This document shows, piece after piece, positions 31,501 through 46,500 of a stretch of DNA of 49,684 bases (position 1 is its first letter; every line of letters begins with the position of its first letter). This DNA comes from Phoronis australis (taxonomy: Eukaryota; Phoronida; Phoronidae). The position numbers and the translations under genes are program-made. Where the stretch lies: positions 343,667 through 393,350 of the forward strand of contig NMRA01000430.1 of assembly GCA_002633005.1 (NCBI GenBank). Direction: 5' to 3'. The notes below the pieces were generated by a model that ran no database searches, had not been told where the DNA came from, and saw only the letters and a list, made by a program, of their open reading frames with translations.

Positions 31501-34500
31501 GTTCGCTGAAAACTTGTTTTTGGTCAATACAACCTATACATGCTGTGACCTTGTTAGCTATTTCAACATTCACTCGTAATATCAGCTGAACTTACAGTGC
31601 GTAATTAACTTAATTATTGCTTAAACGTTTGAATTTTGTAAGTCGTGTTTCTTGTGCCTTGAGTCAAATTAGGTCAAAGGCGGAGTCAGCTGTTAGCAGG
31701 TCAACAGCTCATTGTGGTACATACGGAACTGCTCTATGCCAGGCGGGAGATTCGATTTCAGTGTCAGCAACCAGTAACCCTTTTGGTACTTACTCAAACA
31801 GCTTCCAACATGCTGCTTACACTGTATAAGGCCATTGCCTCGCCAATGCCTGCTTGTTGAGTTCAGTCCTCTGCAATTCCCATGCTTAGAGACACCCTCT
31901 ACATCTTTAAATAAGGCACATCAAGCTCCTCAGTTTGTCGTTGAAATTGTACCAGGATTTGTCTGTTGGGACCCTCAGCTTCTGGTCTGATGTCAGGGTG
32001 TGTTGTACTTGTAGCTCTGACTCTTGCCCTCACCATGTGGTCATCGAACCAACAACAAGATGGAAGTACCTCTCGGCTCTAAAGCAACTGTTTCCCATCA
32101 GAGCAAAGAAAGGGTAAATATTTCTTTTGAAGGTACAGAGTTATAGGCCGAGTTAATGTTATAACTGTTGTGTAGCGTTTGATGTGTGTTGATCCTAATT
32201 TGTTATTGGACAGCTTCTTTTGCATTGTAACAATTGATCTTTCACAGACAGACATCTTTTGTGCAATGAATTATGGGAAGTCTTGCATTATGCTTACCAG
32301 CTCCTGCAAACATCTGCTTTCTATAAAATTACGAAGAGTTATTTGGTGACAAGTCTAAGGCATACATACAGAAAGTAGCAGTTTAGGACGTAAGTTTAAT
32401 TGTAATGTACCGTCAGTGTATATTTGGAAGTGACAACAATATGCTTGGCGACTATCAATATTGTAGCTGGCGTGAAAATGGAAAATTCCTGAGACAATTT
32501 CCTTATTAAGTTTACCATTTTTGACATACGTATTGTAATGAAAAATTATTTTTGTCATGTTTTTTCGTGTCCATTTTCTGTCAGACTGGAAGTTTTATGA
32601 TTCAGCCATTTTATACATGAATTGCCAGCTCTTTTGAAGCCCTGACAACATTTCAATTTGACAAAGGAATATTTTGAAGCCAGTTTCACATTAACTGTTA
32701 GTAGTCCATATCATATGTTGTTTTTTTGGAAGTCAGGTTTACAGCCGCTTTAGGGAAACTCTTTCCGTAAAAACTCCTCTCTAGATTTCTACGCTTAAAT
32801 TAATATAATTATTATGTTTATCTATGAAATGGTCAGTGTAGTTTCCAGTACGCAAGTGTCGGCATTTCTATGCTTAAAATATCTGAATGGTATGTTGAAC
32901 TTGAGTGCTGTTTGATTGTTGTAGGCCATATTGGAAAACATTTCCTCTTCATAACGTTGGGTTTCTGAGTTTAATGACATTTTCCTGGGTCAATCCTTTG
33001 ATGTGGAAAGCATATCGTCATGGACTGACTGAAGATGACGTCTGGCTGATTACTGACAAGGATTCGGCACAAACAGGACGCCAGAGGTAGGTGGAATTAG
33101 ATAAGCTTTGCATGTGCTGGGACAATTTAATTATGCCTTGCCTAAAGTTTACAGGTGTCCATTAAGTTCACAAAAAGCTCTTCTGGATTTCCCTTGTTTT
33201 TAAGTACCAACTGTGATTTTTTTGCAGATGCTTTCCAGGAGTAGACTAACACTGGCTTTAATTCTGTCGGTTTTATTACTAGTTTACTGGCAGTTAGGAC
33301 TTGATTGACATGACCTATGGTGGCAAGCCAGTGATCGTGTAATTTGTTTTCAACAAATACTTGAGACCATTCTGTAAGTTGTAGTGTCTGAGTGACTAGT
33401 GAAGCACCACATTCTACAAATTTGTAGAGCTTGATATAGTTATGTTACTGTGCAGAATGATTGGGTAGTTCTAGAATGTGCTTGAAATATTGAAATGTTC
33501 CAGAACACCGCAAGAGGTTATTAAGACTCGGGTATCAGCAAGTGAGAGTTACGTATTGAATCAGCAGTCACAGAGTCAACACGGAATCACTAGTGAGCCA
33601 GCTATACTTTGCAAGTTTAGCAGCACTCACAACTAGTAGAGACTTCAGCTGTTTTAATAGTTTTTATTTGGTATACTCAACAACAGTCAAAATGTTTTGA
33701 TTTGTTCCGAAAGCATCATTAGAATTGGTTTTCCTTGGTGAGAAGGTATGGTCAGTGTACCTACCATACTTGGTTGTGTATGTGGTCACTGTTGCAGTGT
33801 TCACTCTAAACTTCCCAACACTGGGTTGCGGCTGACTCATCTTCCTAAATTCTTGGGTGCATTTCGATTTCTTGGGGATTCTGACTACAGTAGAATTATT
33901 ACAGTAACGCAGTAGGACGCGTAATGAGTATTGAAGACTAAGGTGAATCATGTGGTTCCTTTAATGCAGGAGATTTTAGGAAGAATCGCTACAATACTAG
34001 GCCCTCATTATCATCCAACTTCAATCTTTCGAAACCCAGAAACGAAACTGGGAAAAAATCATTTTCTTACAGCGGGCCCTATTTATGGAACACTCTCCCT
34101 GCAGCTGCCAAATCTGCACCATCGTTGATAACCTTTAAAAGAATTATGAGAAATCGATTTAATTTCATGTGGATGTGTTCTGTTTAGCAAACTTACATTC
34201 AATTTCCCCACATCAGACTATTTTTAATTCATGTGTATATATATGTATGTGTGTGTATGTAGTTGTGTATTCATTTGTATGTTTGTATTTATGTATGTGT
34301 GTATGTATGTAATTATGTACGTATGTATGTATGTAATGTATGTATATTAGTGGGTATTCACATATTATGTATGTATGTATGTAATGTTTATGTATGTATG
34401 TATGTATTTATGTGTGTGTGTGTGTATAAGAGTGTATGTGTATACATGCATGTATATGTATGTTATGTCTTACTTTTATCAATTATTTATTGTCTGTTTT

Positions 34501-37500
34501 TAATTATTTATATTTATATTTATATTTTAGTTAATCATCTTGTCTTACTTTTTTATCTTCTATTTATCATATTTTATTTCTTATTTTGTTTCATCGGTCT
34601 TTCCATTTTAATTTCTTATTCTTTACTGATTATTTAAATATTGTATTTCATTTTGTAATTCTGTTAGTTTGTCTTACTGTTTCTATGTTTTTATTGAGAG
34701 CCCCCATGGAAATCAGTGTGAACTGATGGGACTACCCTCATTGTTAATATTACATTAATAAATAATAAATAAATAAAAAGAATTTTTTCAGTCTTGAGTT
34801 GTATTTCGTACAACTTCCAAAATTTTGTCCAAGGTAAAGTGCCTAGAATCTCATCTTTTTTAGCTAAACTATGTCAAATGATGCGAAAACACACCCTCTA
34901 GCAAACCGTGGGAATTATGCTTTAGGACTGATGCAAACATTCAACTGTTAATGTTTACACTGTATATCATTCTGTGCTTGACACCTAGCTTGATGCCAAG
35001 TCGCATTCGGCAACTTAATGAAAATCCCAGGTCGCCAAATGAAATCTGAGGTCGCCAAAACTGACATCGAAATCATCAACTAAAAAAGTCTTGCCATCGT
35101 CGGTTCTCAGAAACTTGTGCATAATTCATCAATCTCTTCCCGTAAAAATATGTGCCATTCAATCTCTTACTCAGTTCCTCCTGCCAACAAAGATAGAATG
35201 CATACACTGGAAGCACGTGTTTTATTGATCTTCCGCGATTTTTGCTAAACAATTCCGACTTCTGTCTAGTGTTTACTTGCTGTTAAAATTGAAGCACATT
35301 TGAGGTGTGCTGACTGCTGGGTGGAGAATGCACTTACTTTATGAAATACCACTAATCGTAATAATTGTGTACCAAAAGTATTAAATCTAGGAATACTGTT
35401 AGTAATTTTAAGTTTGGTAATCAACACAAACTTTGAAACAAATTTCGGGGGAAGTATTATCTGACTTTGGCAACTTTGTGGCAATGTGGGATTTTTCCCT
35501 GGTCGTCAAACACGATCTGAGGTTGGATCGCTGAGCATTATATGTGCCGACTGGGAATTTATTGAGCAAAAATGTGATATATTTCAATATATTAAAGAAA
35601 ATATTTTCCTCGACTCTTCTGTTCTTTCTGTGGTCCATTAAGTCCTGGTTAACCTGTATTTCAGGCTACAACAGTTGTGGGAGGAGGAAGTGAAGAGGAA
35701 GGGTCCTGAAAAGGCATCCTTAGGTTGGACGCTGTTCCGCTTCGTACGCACTCGCCTGATTGTTGCTGTTTCAGCTTTGTTGCTATGCATGACCTTTGCA
35801 TTACTTGGACCAGTGAGTTCAACTGTCACTAACAGGGGGCATTGTATGTTATCTAAGCTTCACTAATTGTAAGAAGAGTTCTGGACTGAATCGGGTCAAT
35901 AAGGTTATGTGGGACCTTATCAACAAATCTTTGTGTTTGGCCAAATATCTATAATAAAATATTTATTTTCTGAAAACAAAATGTGTTTAGACTTGACTTA
36001 ATGTTAATTTGTCATCAATTGGATCACATGACCATGGCTTTTTATTAAAATTTTAGCAAAAGTGAAAGGTACAACAACAGTGTCAACACCATTGCCAAAT
36101 TTTATTTGATTTGTACTTTACATGCCAAAAATATTCATTCAAAGTGACCTGGAATTCCCCGTCTTGTTGCTGGCCAGAAGCTGATTTATTGTCAGGGTAG
36201 TCTTTTCTCATGACTGAAAATGAACTTAGGTGGATTAACATGAAAATTAGAAAGGTGGTTAATCCATTCTGTAATTGGCGATATAAATGTAATAGTCATT
36301 ACCAGTCGTTACCAGTCTTTGCCAGTCTTTACTAGTCTTTACCAGTCTTTGCCAGTCTTTACCAGTCTTTACCAGTCTTTACCAGTCTTTACCAGTCTTT
36401 ACCAGTCTTTACCAGTCTTTACCAGTCTTTACCAGTCTTTACCAGTCTTTACCAGTCTTTACCAGTCATTACCAGTCTTTACCAGTCATTTTTGCAGTTA
36501 ACATAATTAGCTGTCATGATGGCGTAATGTTGTCATGTCTGATTACTTTTGTCCTCTACTTTTGAAAGATGAAATTTCGATTCACTGTGTTGCATTTTTC
36601 TAAATTTATCATTTTCACTTTAGTCAACTTTATGTTATGAGTTTTTTCATAAAAATAGCGGTTTGCCTAAAACCACACAAAGCATAATACATCAAACTTT
36701 CTTGTGAATCTGATCAGCCATTACTGAGTTACGACTTTCTAAATCTAGACAAATTTGAACATTTTTCATGTGTTCTACCTACCTTAAACTCCGTATGTTT
36801 TCATATGTCAGTGTTATAGATCCTAAAATTATGTAATCTGACATTATTCTTACATGACTAGGTCATTTATTGTTTCTGAATGTATATTCTAAATCTAACA
36901 TTGCAGTTTAACAGCCTGTCTTTGTTTAAAATTTCAGATGGTATTTGTGAGGCTGCTTTTAACCTATGTTAAAAGCACGGAGACCAATCTAGGCTATGGT
37001 ATGATGTTGGTTATTACCCTGACAGTGAATGAAGCTTGTCGCTCACTCGCCATGGCAACAATGTGGGCAATATCCTGTGTTACAGGTAACGTATTCTTCT
37101 CACTAGCTCCTCTGGTGGTAGGTCATATCACTAGATCTTCTGGTCGTACATTATATCACTTGCTCCTCTGGTGGTACGCAGAGGCTTATACAGGATTCCG
37201 AAACTAGGAGTCCAAATGTTTGAAAAAAAATTTGATGCAACATGGTTCGTTACAAGCTTTGGCAGTCCACCAGCACCACTGTTGCCACAGCGCCATCTAG
37301 TGGTGTATGTACCCATCTTATCATGGCATAGTAAAGTGAAGTGGAAATAAAAGTGTCGCTGACAAAACATAAACCATTTGCTTTTTAATGACTTTAAAAT
37401 GGAAGTCTACTCAGACGTGCTTGAAACAGTATGTGGAAACATTTCATTCAGGGAAAGATTTTGACTTTCACACTAGTGATGTCAACGTCGACTAAGTACA

Positions 37501-40500
37501 AAAAGTCTAACATGCAGCAATGGTCTGTCTTCCCACGAAGCCGGCAGTCTGAGTGAAGTGTCTTCATTGGTAAAGCGAGTCATATTTTATTATACATGAT
37601 TTTGACAGTCGAGCTTACGTTTTCTCTCAGTCTCGTGTCTTGTACAACATTCTTATAGCTAATACACTCATGATGTGTCTGAGTTTGACATTCCAGTAAA
37701 TCCAACGGTGAAACTCTATGCTACTGGAATTCTTGCAGAAACTGCACAACCTGCGACTCCTCGGTTCTGTCTGCCTTCTTGAATATGTAATTAGGTAGAG
37801 TAAACAAAACAGTTGGCGTATACTTCCATTTACTTGGACGGGCAAGTAAGGCCTGTTGAAACCAATATCTCTAGACACTGAGTAGAAAGATATCGACTGG
37901 ATTGTCAAGCACTTCCAACTACATTTTCAGGATTGTCACAAACTACTTTCTGTTAAAGACCATCTGTTTTCAAGTTTGGAGCTAATTGTAAGAATGCGGA
38001 TGTTGTCGGAAAAAGTCCGGTACCTTGAAAAGTCCACCTTTCATTGCACACCTCAGGGCTTGGAATTTTCCGCGGAAACGCGGATTTCCGTTTTTTTCAA
38101 ATGTGCTTTCCGCTTTTTTAATAATATTTCCGCGTAAAAAAATCGGATTTGATATAAAATTTCCGCGGCAAATTCCTTTCTTACCGCGGCGTTGCAGACG
38201 ACGTTCACCTCGAAAAGCGGAAGTTGTTCTTTATGTTTCGGAGGAATGTAAGTTGTCAACATTGCCGGAGCATCTGGGACAGCGTGGTGGGATTTTCAAT
38301 GGCGTCTCGTGTTATTGTTAAGCGCGGCGACAAATACTACCGCTCTGCAGCCAAAAATGTGTGGGTTGCAGGGCTCGACATAACGAGCTGCAGGTCGCAT
38401 TTGCGACCTGAAATTTGGAAATGCGAGCTGAGATTTTTGTCAGCTCGTATAAAGTCGCAAAATGCGACCTGGAATTTCCAACGAATGCGAGCTGAGTTTT
38501 TACACTTCTAAACAGATACCTGGCAAATACTCAGCAGCTCTTGTTAATCCGACCGTTATTTGGTTGTTGCCAAATACAAGTTCAAAAGAACCCTAACCGA
38601 GAACATGCCTCGATCCCGATGACTTGTAAGCAAGTCGCGTGAACATGGGATATGCAGAATCGATCTTTGACGCGTTTCATTGGCTAACACTTTCGGCCAC
38701 TTTTGTAAATTCACGGATTCGCCGAAGAAAGTTNNNNNNNNNNNNNNNNNNNNNNNNNNNNNNNNNNNNNNNNNNNNNNNNNNNNNNNNNNNNNNNNNNN
38801 NNNNNNNNNNNNNNNNNNNNNNNNNNNNNNNNNNNNNNNNNNNNNNNNNNNNNNNNNNNNNNNNNNNNNNNNNNNNNNNNNNNNNNNNNNNNNNNNNNNN
38901 NNNNNNNNNNNNNNNNNNNNNNNNNNNNNNNNNNNNNNNNNNNNNNNNNNNNNNNNNNGCGATTACCCGAGTTAGTTTGAATCGTTAACGACTTTGATGA
39001 CGGCCAGTAGCAGACCAGATCTAACAAAATCCCGGATACTTTTTCAACGGGCATTTTCTCCCTTTTCACATTGCAAATTTAGCTACTCGAATGCACAAGT
39101 CAGTTAGAGAGCACTGATTCAACTTTCACGCCGGCAACTTGCCTTGCGCTCTAAAGACTTTCAATGGCGGTCGTGAAGAACAGTAAGGCCGTACCTGCAT
39201 GAATGAAGTCAATTTTGAGATCTGAAATTTGTGAGTATTTAACGCTGCAGGTGAGAGCATAATCTAAACATTTTCTCGATGATCTAAACAATCTATTATG
39301 GCGCGTAAAAATGGCGGGAAAATTTTGCGACCTGGCATTTACGAATGCGAGCTGGATTTTGAAAATGCGACCTGGGATTTTGGCTAGGTCGCAAAATGCG
39401 ACCTGGCGATTTTAATAGCGTCGAGCCCTGGGTTGGGAGTGGACGGGCGAGCTAAAAGGACGCAGACGCATGCTACTGATGGTGGTAACGTTTTTTTTTT
39501 AGTCCTCCCGATTTTTGTCGGGGAAAGGTTCACATTGACCATTTCAAGGCTGGTTATCGGGCATGATTTGGGCCGTAACAGTTTCCGCGTTTTTTGTCAT
39601 TGGTCATTCCATGCCCTGACACCCATATTTGCATTTCATTGACTTAGCCGCATTATCTCCACGATCCCGATCTCGATTATCTGTAGTATCAGCATCTTGA
39701 GAATTTTCCAATAACACTGTTACCTCGGGCATATAAAGGAGAATGCCACCCAAAAAACAACCTATTTTGTATCAATTTAGATCGAGTAGCTCTACTCAAT
39801 AACGGCAGGTTCGATTGCGTCAGCTGACGGCAGACGGAGATGTTGAAATTATCCAATGACGTAATTGGTTTCACACGCAGTCTGTTCAACAGTTCACAAC
39901 ATGGGTTACTGGTGTCAGCTTATCGCTTGAATTCATCGTTTAACACCAATAAATCATCAAACTTCGATGTAAAACCCTTAAAAATACACCGAGTTCTTAG
40001 AAAAACGTGTTGTTTTATTCCGTTGTTACAGATTTACTGGTAGTTGGACACAATGTAGCCTACAAACTTCGGCAGGCCAATTTACCAAGGTCCGTAGCAG
40101 GAGTTGGGGGTCTGTTCGGAGATAAATTGGAAGTATTCTTCCATGAAATACAGACAGGAGAACCTAGATCTGTGTTGTTTATACTTGTGATTTTTTTGAG
40201 TTCTAAACACGCAAAACGCTTGTTATCCCGACCAGTGGCTCGGAACATGATCACGCCTGTCACGGCCGCCGGGATTGGCACGAACATAAACCAGTTGAGT
40301 TGGAAACTAAACCTCCAGTCACGAAAAGACAATAATAGTGAGCCAAAGAAATAATGTGCACGTAATTGTTTATGTGAATTAGCCAAGAAATTGAAAATCT
40401 ACTTACGGGTCGGGGCCGCGAAGTCAGGTTCCCCTTCCACAGACCGTTAGGACAAAGGTTGTACAGTAACAATGATTTGAATAATGTATTTGTATTTCTA

Positions 40501-43500
40501 AATAAAGATTCCCCTAATATGTGACAATAGCATATAAAATCGAGTAATTGTTTCACAACAGCTTTCTATTAGCATGCGCTTACACTGCCTCAGTGCCACC
40601 CGGTCAGTTACTTTTGTTGCCGACATCAAAAGCCGGTAACGCAGTGGTTTATTCATTGCTGCATCTCAAAACATTTGCACTCAGGAGCACTCTAAGGCAT
40701 TACAAATTGTATCTTATGAGACAGACTTTGTTTCAGTTTCATATGAGCATTGGTTAGGATCATTTTAGGATGACAATAATTCATTTTGAAACACAACGCA
40801 GAATAATAAACATCTACATTGCAACTCGCTCGGCGCCAATCCCGACTTAGTCAAGAGCTCATGCGACGAAGACTTCACGGGTCGGATTGTTAGGTTTCAC
40901 AGGCTATCAGTTCGAACCGCAATACACTGATCAAGAAATACTAGAGAGGCGCCGTGAACATGCCTAGGCAACCGAATGTATGAATAGCTCTTTGGTACGC
41001 AGGAATTCGTCAGAGAAATCACTGTTGATGAAATGCCGGCCACAGACACGGAGATGTTTCACGGCCTCATACTTGCTATTAACAGCATACCTTTCATTCT
41101 TCACTAATGCGAGCCACTTCCTGAGCATTTCGGGCTCTGGAGCAAGTCGAAAAAATGATATACGCGCTTTCTTCGCAGCTTCATAGTTGGGACAAGCGGG
41201 ATCCAATGCACCGCAATATTGTGGCATTCACTCTGCAGATGAACCACTGACGTCGCTGCATCACTTCTCACCTTCCTCACACGTTAACGCGACACGTCTC
41301 GGCAAGGTGAGGTCGACCGTATAAGAGGCAATGTGGATTATATAGATCGATTAAGACGGTAAAAAAGACTAATTAAATCGGGTGGCATTCTCCTTTAATG
41401 ATTAGGGTAGGGTGACAGTTAACCAGACCATAACTCGGTAATGGTCCTTTGTATGGAAATTTCGGGAACTAATTATTTTCAAGCTGGATTTTGTGGTCGT
41501 CGTGGCTTTAAATTCACAATGTTAAGGAAGTCATGAGCCGTTCAACATACATTCACAATGAGTAATTAAATCATCAAAGTGATAAGCCAATCAACACACA
41601 GTAACATTGACAGTGAATATTTAAATCAAAGTGACTAGCCAATCAATATTGTACATTCACGATGAGTACTGATATTATCAAAGTGACAAGCCAATCAACT
41701 TGGTACTTTCACAATGAGTATTCATGTCAAAGTGGCATTCAAGTTAAGGCAGTCTGACAACATCCGGTAAATTCACAGTGAATATTTAAATCAAAATGAC
41801 AAGCCAATCAACATACGGTAACATTGACAGTGAATGTTTTAATCAAAGTGACTAGTCAATCAATATTGTACATTCACGGTGAGTATTTAAATCAAACTTG
41901 CAAGCCAATCAATATACAGTACATTCACAATGAATATTTAAATCAGTGAAAATGACAAGCCAATCAACATACGGTAACATTCACAATAAGTATTTAAATC
42001 AAAGTGACAAACCAATGAACATCATTGTACACTCGTGATGAGTATATGAATAGAAGTGAATCATAGTGTTGTTTCTTTATCCACAGCTGTCCGGGCTCGA
42101 GGAGCTATGCTGTCCCTTCTGTTCCAGAAAATTCTACGTTTGAAGAGTCTCAAGGATAAGTCAGTAGGCCAGGTTAGTGATTAAAGGATTAAAGGGCTTT
42201 CATCTGCCTGTTCTCAAAATGTCAATACATGATACCATTTGTCAAACTGATAATCAGACCACTGAGTTCTAAGTAACTCAATAAATTCAATGCCTGATCT
42301 AAAATAAAAGTCTTTTGTAGTTATTTTGGCAGACATGTTTAAGTTACTGCAAATTATTGTTGCTTGGCATTTTTTCTGGAGTCAAAGGAAATTGTGAAAT
42401 AAAAGTTTTCCAGAAATTCTGTATTAAGTTTACTGTGTCTTGTGTCCTGGATATAACGTCTGAACTCCGAGTTGACTCACACTCGAAAATTGACCAATCA
42501 CAATGTATAAGTTGAGTAGACGTTTGTAAGTTGACTCGGACATGGCATACAATCGGTCATTATTCGAATTGAGTTCCAGATTTTGATATCTTTTGATATA
42601 TTATCAACCTGTAGAACATTGGAATGAATTCAACATTACATTCGTTTAAAAGTTTTTTTTGTAGATTTTTGATGAAAGGGTAATCAAGTTTTTTTATTAC
42701 TTGTTTGAATTATCATGTATTCTTACATGTTGAAAACATACTTTAAAGTCCAAGGCAACCTTTTTCACGTCATTTTTAGCAAAAATGAGGTTCGTTGATT
42801 ATTTCAGACATATTTTCCACTTAATTACAGCTTTTTGTAATTTGATTTATTATTCGTTCTCTACTCCAGACGTGACGTTTTGGGAGGCAAAAATTTTGCG
42901 CCAATGTTTTTTCATATAGTCTGAATGTGAGAGCTGCCAAGTCAGTCATTGTTCTATCTTGGTTGTGATAAGTTCGGTCGTCGAGTCAGTCAACATGCCA
43001 CATCTGCTGCATATCGGGATGTACTCGTTATCGTCTCACGAACAGAGGAACAACTGTCTCACTTGCTCTAGTGTCGACCCGCGGCACACTCTCACTGGAT
43101 AGTGACCTGAGCACACAAACTGCTTACGTGATCTGTTCATTGAACGTTCCTCTTCACTGGGTTTTGAACTGGGCCTGTATTCACTCACACTACTCAACTT
43201 CACAGCAGGGCTCCTTACAGGCGCTGGGCGGTGATGAGTACATTCCGGTACGCAGCAACAGTGTGGCATGTTGACTGACTCGTAAACAAAAGCAAACGAC
43301 GACTGAAATTATCACAACCGATGTAGAACAATGACTGACTCGACAGCTCTCACAGACTATAAGAAAAGAAATCGGCGCGAAATTCTTGCCTCCCAAAACG
43401 TCACTTCGTAGTAAAGAACAAATAAATAAATAAGTTACAAAAAGCTGTAGTTAAGTGAAAATGATGTCGTGGATAATCAACGAACCATATTTTTGCTAAA

Positions 43501-46500
43501 AACGACATGAGAAAAGGTTGCCTTTACCTTTTAAAATTAATGCATGTGTGCCTGACTCATAGTTTAAGGTACCTCTGCTTGACTAACTGTTTGAAAAGTC
43601 ATGTATTCTACATGTGAGACACATAGTTTAAAACAGTTCTGCATGAATAATTATTTGAAAAGTCATACCGTATATTCTACGTATCAGACACATAGTGTAA
43701 AGGTCTGGTTGACTAACTGTTTGAAAAGTCATGTATTCTACATATTATGCAACACATAGTTTAAAGTAGGTCTTCATGAATAAGTGTTTGAAAAGTCATA
43801 TACTCTACATATCAAACACATAGTTTAAAGCAGATGACTGATTGTTTGCAGCTTGTTAATCTCTGTGCTAATGATGGTCAGCGTGTTTTTGATGTGGTTT
43901 ACTTTGGCCATCTGGTGTGTGCGGGCCCCTACGTGATGACTGTTGGTCTCTCATACTGTATCTATATCATGGGACCGTCGGCCGTCGTTTCGCTCCTCGT
44001 TCTGCTCTGTTTCTATCCAGTACAGGTGAGGTCAAAGGTCACTTTGTTGCAGTATCTCTTCTTGTTGACCAAATGCAGTATAGTGAGTAGTCATTCAAAC
44101 AGTTTGTGGCTGAAGATTCTAGTGTCTACTGTGGTCGCGAAAATCGTTAGGCCCACATGGATGAACGCGAGCGTGATTTGCATTAAAAAACTTTATTTGT
44201 TCGTGAACTTGTAGTTGCTCAGTTCAACTGTAACGTACAAAATACATTCCATGAGACAATTGAACAATGCGTTGGTTGTTTACAAACTTAAGTTACATTG
44301 ATACTAATATTTAACATTGCATTATATACTTATTCAAACAAGGTCAAACTACTTGAGGCAATGGAAATTAAAAGTACAGAATACGCGTTACAGTTACGTT
44401 GAAGTTCTGACTATGTAACAAAACTAAGCACAATATTATACTTACACTAATTTGAGGCATATATCACGACGAAACTGGAGTATGCTAAACTCACCGGTAA
44501 GGATTTTGAAATACGAATGAGCCAAATTGGCGCGTTACAGCTATAAACCATGGTCTGCCAAACAGTCTTACATATGCAAAATTCTATTGAAGAATTATTC
44601 ACTTGGAAAATAGACGCGGTAGAAGCTACATAGCAAACACATAAACCACCAAAAGATGGCGAATAAAGTCAAACTACTAACACAGAGTGCATCGGCGCTT
44701 ACAGTCTACCATTTTATGAGATATAGGCTGAGTCTGATGCCTCCACTCAAACGTAAGGGATGGATCTTGTTGTTTTCTTGGTCAGTTGACGTGTGTTGTC
44801 CAAACTTCCTTACTTGTTCTGTTCGAGGAGAAAGCTCTCTCTCAAGTTTTCAAATGAGTCTGTGCCCCCTGCTGAAAGGTTTATTTTTGAATTATCTTTT
44901 CTTAAAGTTATGTAGGACCGTATAAAAATGGCCAAAATTGGCTGTCTTTGGAACATCTCATCTCGGAAGGGTGTGGTCAGATTCACTTGAAACTTTATGC
45001 ACTGTTCTCAAATATTTTATTAGGATTTGGTTTTCAAAAAAATATGTTCTAATTTTGCTAAAATAAAGTTTTATGATTTCTATGAAAATCTTAATAAATT
45101 ATAGCTTTCCATTAAAGAAACGATGGCATGTTCTCGTTTTCGGATCAATTCAACATATTGTGCGCCATCTAGTGGACATTTTTATGATACATATAAACAA
45201 ATACCCCCAGAAGCACACCATTTGAGGGGCCTTCGTGGGCGCATTTCAACGCTCTTGTTGAAACTGGTGACACCAACAGTTTGAGGTGTGGTTACAATAG
45301 TGTAGCATCTTTTTGTGATCATCAGCTTTTTGTTTTATATTTTATTTTTCTAAGAAAAACCATCAATTTCATTATTTTCCATAGCTCTGATTTGCACTTA
45401 ATGTTGGTTTCTGTTATAGATGCTTTTTTCCAAAGCCACAGAACTAATTCGTAGAAAGTGCATTGCCGTAACTGACAATAGGGTGAGTTTAAAGTAACAA
45501 TGCTCAATTTCTTAAGTGATTTTTTCACCACGTATTACCCATAAAACCATATATTTTAAAATCCTTGGCATCGGAATCTTGTGCAGTGCCCAGATGTTTG
45601 TTTTTACATGATTGCATTTACTTCTCAAAATCATTATTTTTTCATAGAGTTTACGGTATTTTCTACAAACATGCAAAATCTGTTTCACTATTCATTCTAT
45701 TAGCTATAAAGGCGTGTCTGAGATTTTCTTTTTAAAAGACCTTTTATTCCAACAGTTTGGCTTTCAAAAATCAAGATTTCATTTTTTGTAGGAATGTTAG
45801 CATTTTCATTTTTGCAGCAGGGTTCTTGGACTAAAAGGCCTTAAAAGAAAATCCCAGACCTCCTTTGTATGTAAGGGAGCGAAGAAACAGAATTTGAAAA
45901 TTTCATGCTAAGCAATTCAATGACATGTTTTTTGTAGTAATAACTGTGATTTCCGAGAAAAATGTAAGTAATTTTTTGCAGTCACTAAATCACATAATTG
46001 CAAACATCTGGGTAATTATTTTGTGCACTCAATAAAAATGTGATGATCAGGATATTTAAAATAATTATGTAGTTTCATGGGTCTACAATTACTTGGAAAG
46101 CAACTTAAGAAATTTTATCCTTGGTAACAATGAAGTCATTTACCTTCACTGGAGACCCAGTATTACTGTAACCTACCATAAGATTAACAAAATTGCCAAC
46201 ACTCAAATTTTTGGATGCATATTATTTATTTGTTTTTCTTAATGCTATAGTACATTTTGTATCTTTGTTATTAGTTTACTAAAATTCTGCATTGGCAGTT
46301 TGTCTTAAATATTAAAATGTTTCATGGACTGCCATTTTCGTGTAGCCTGTTGTTAGCTTGGGATTCTGTAGCTGAAGCATACGATACTCTGACTTGTTCG
46401 ATGTGCTTTTCTTAAGTACACAGCTATTTGGCTACAGTGTGGCAAGAGTTGAATTCATGATCCCTCAGTTCATAGCTCAGCACACTAACCACTAAGCCTC

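Larger units (their letters stand above)
38054..39618. mobile_element. outer hAT-like element interrupted by a second element
   Basis: The left end CAGGGCTTGGAATTTTCC and reversed right end CAGGGCATGGAATGACC are inverted repeats. Internal ttccgcgg motifs resemble subterminal binding repeats. A short ORF from 38299 (MASRVIVKRGDKYYRSAAKN) stands just before the inner insertion. Flanking duplications are unclear. No complete transposase. Confidence 0.6.

Noticed and set aside
34263-34637. Cys/Tyr/Val-rich 124-codon ORF
   Set aside because: Translation of the TATG microsatellite in a LINE tail.
36319-36501. 60-codon plus-strand ORF with a PVFTSLYQSL repeat
   Set aside because: Translation of the accagtcttt decamer array.
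40060-40386. 108-codon minus-strand ORF in the THAP element as the transposase body
   Set aside because: No catalytic motifs of Kolobok or P transposases could be seen; no link to the THAP exon by phase.
41545-42060. CRISPR-like regular repeats
   Set aside because: Units are directly adjacent, degenerate and without unique spacers, and the genome is animal.
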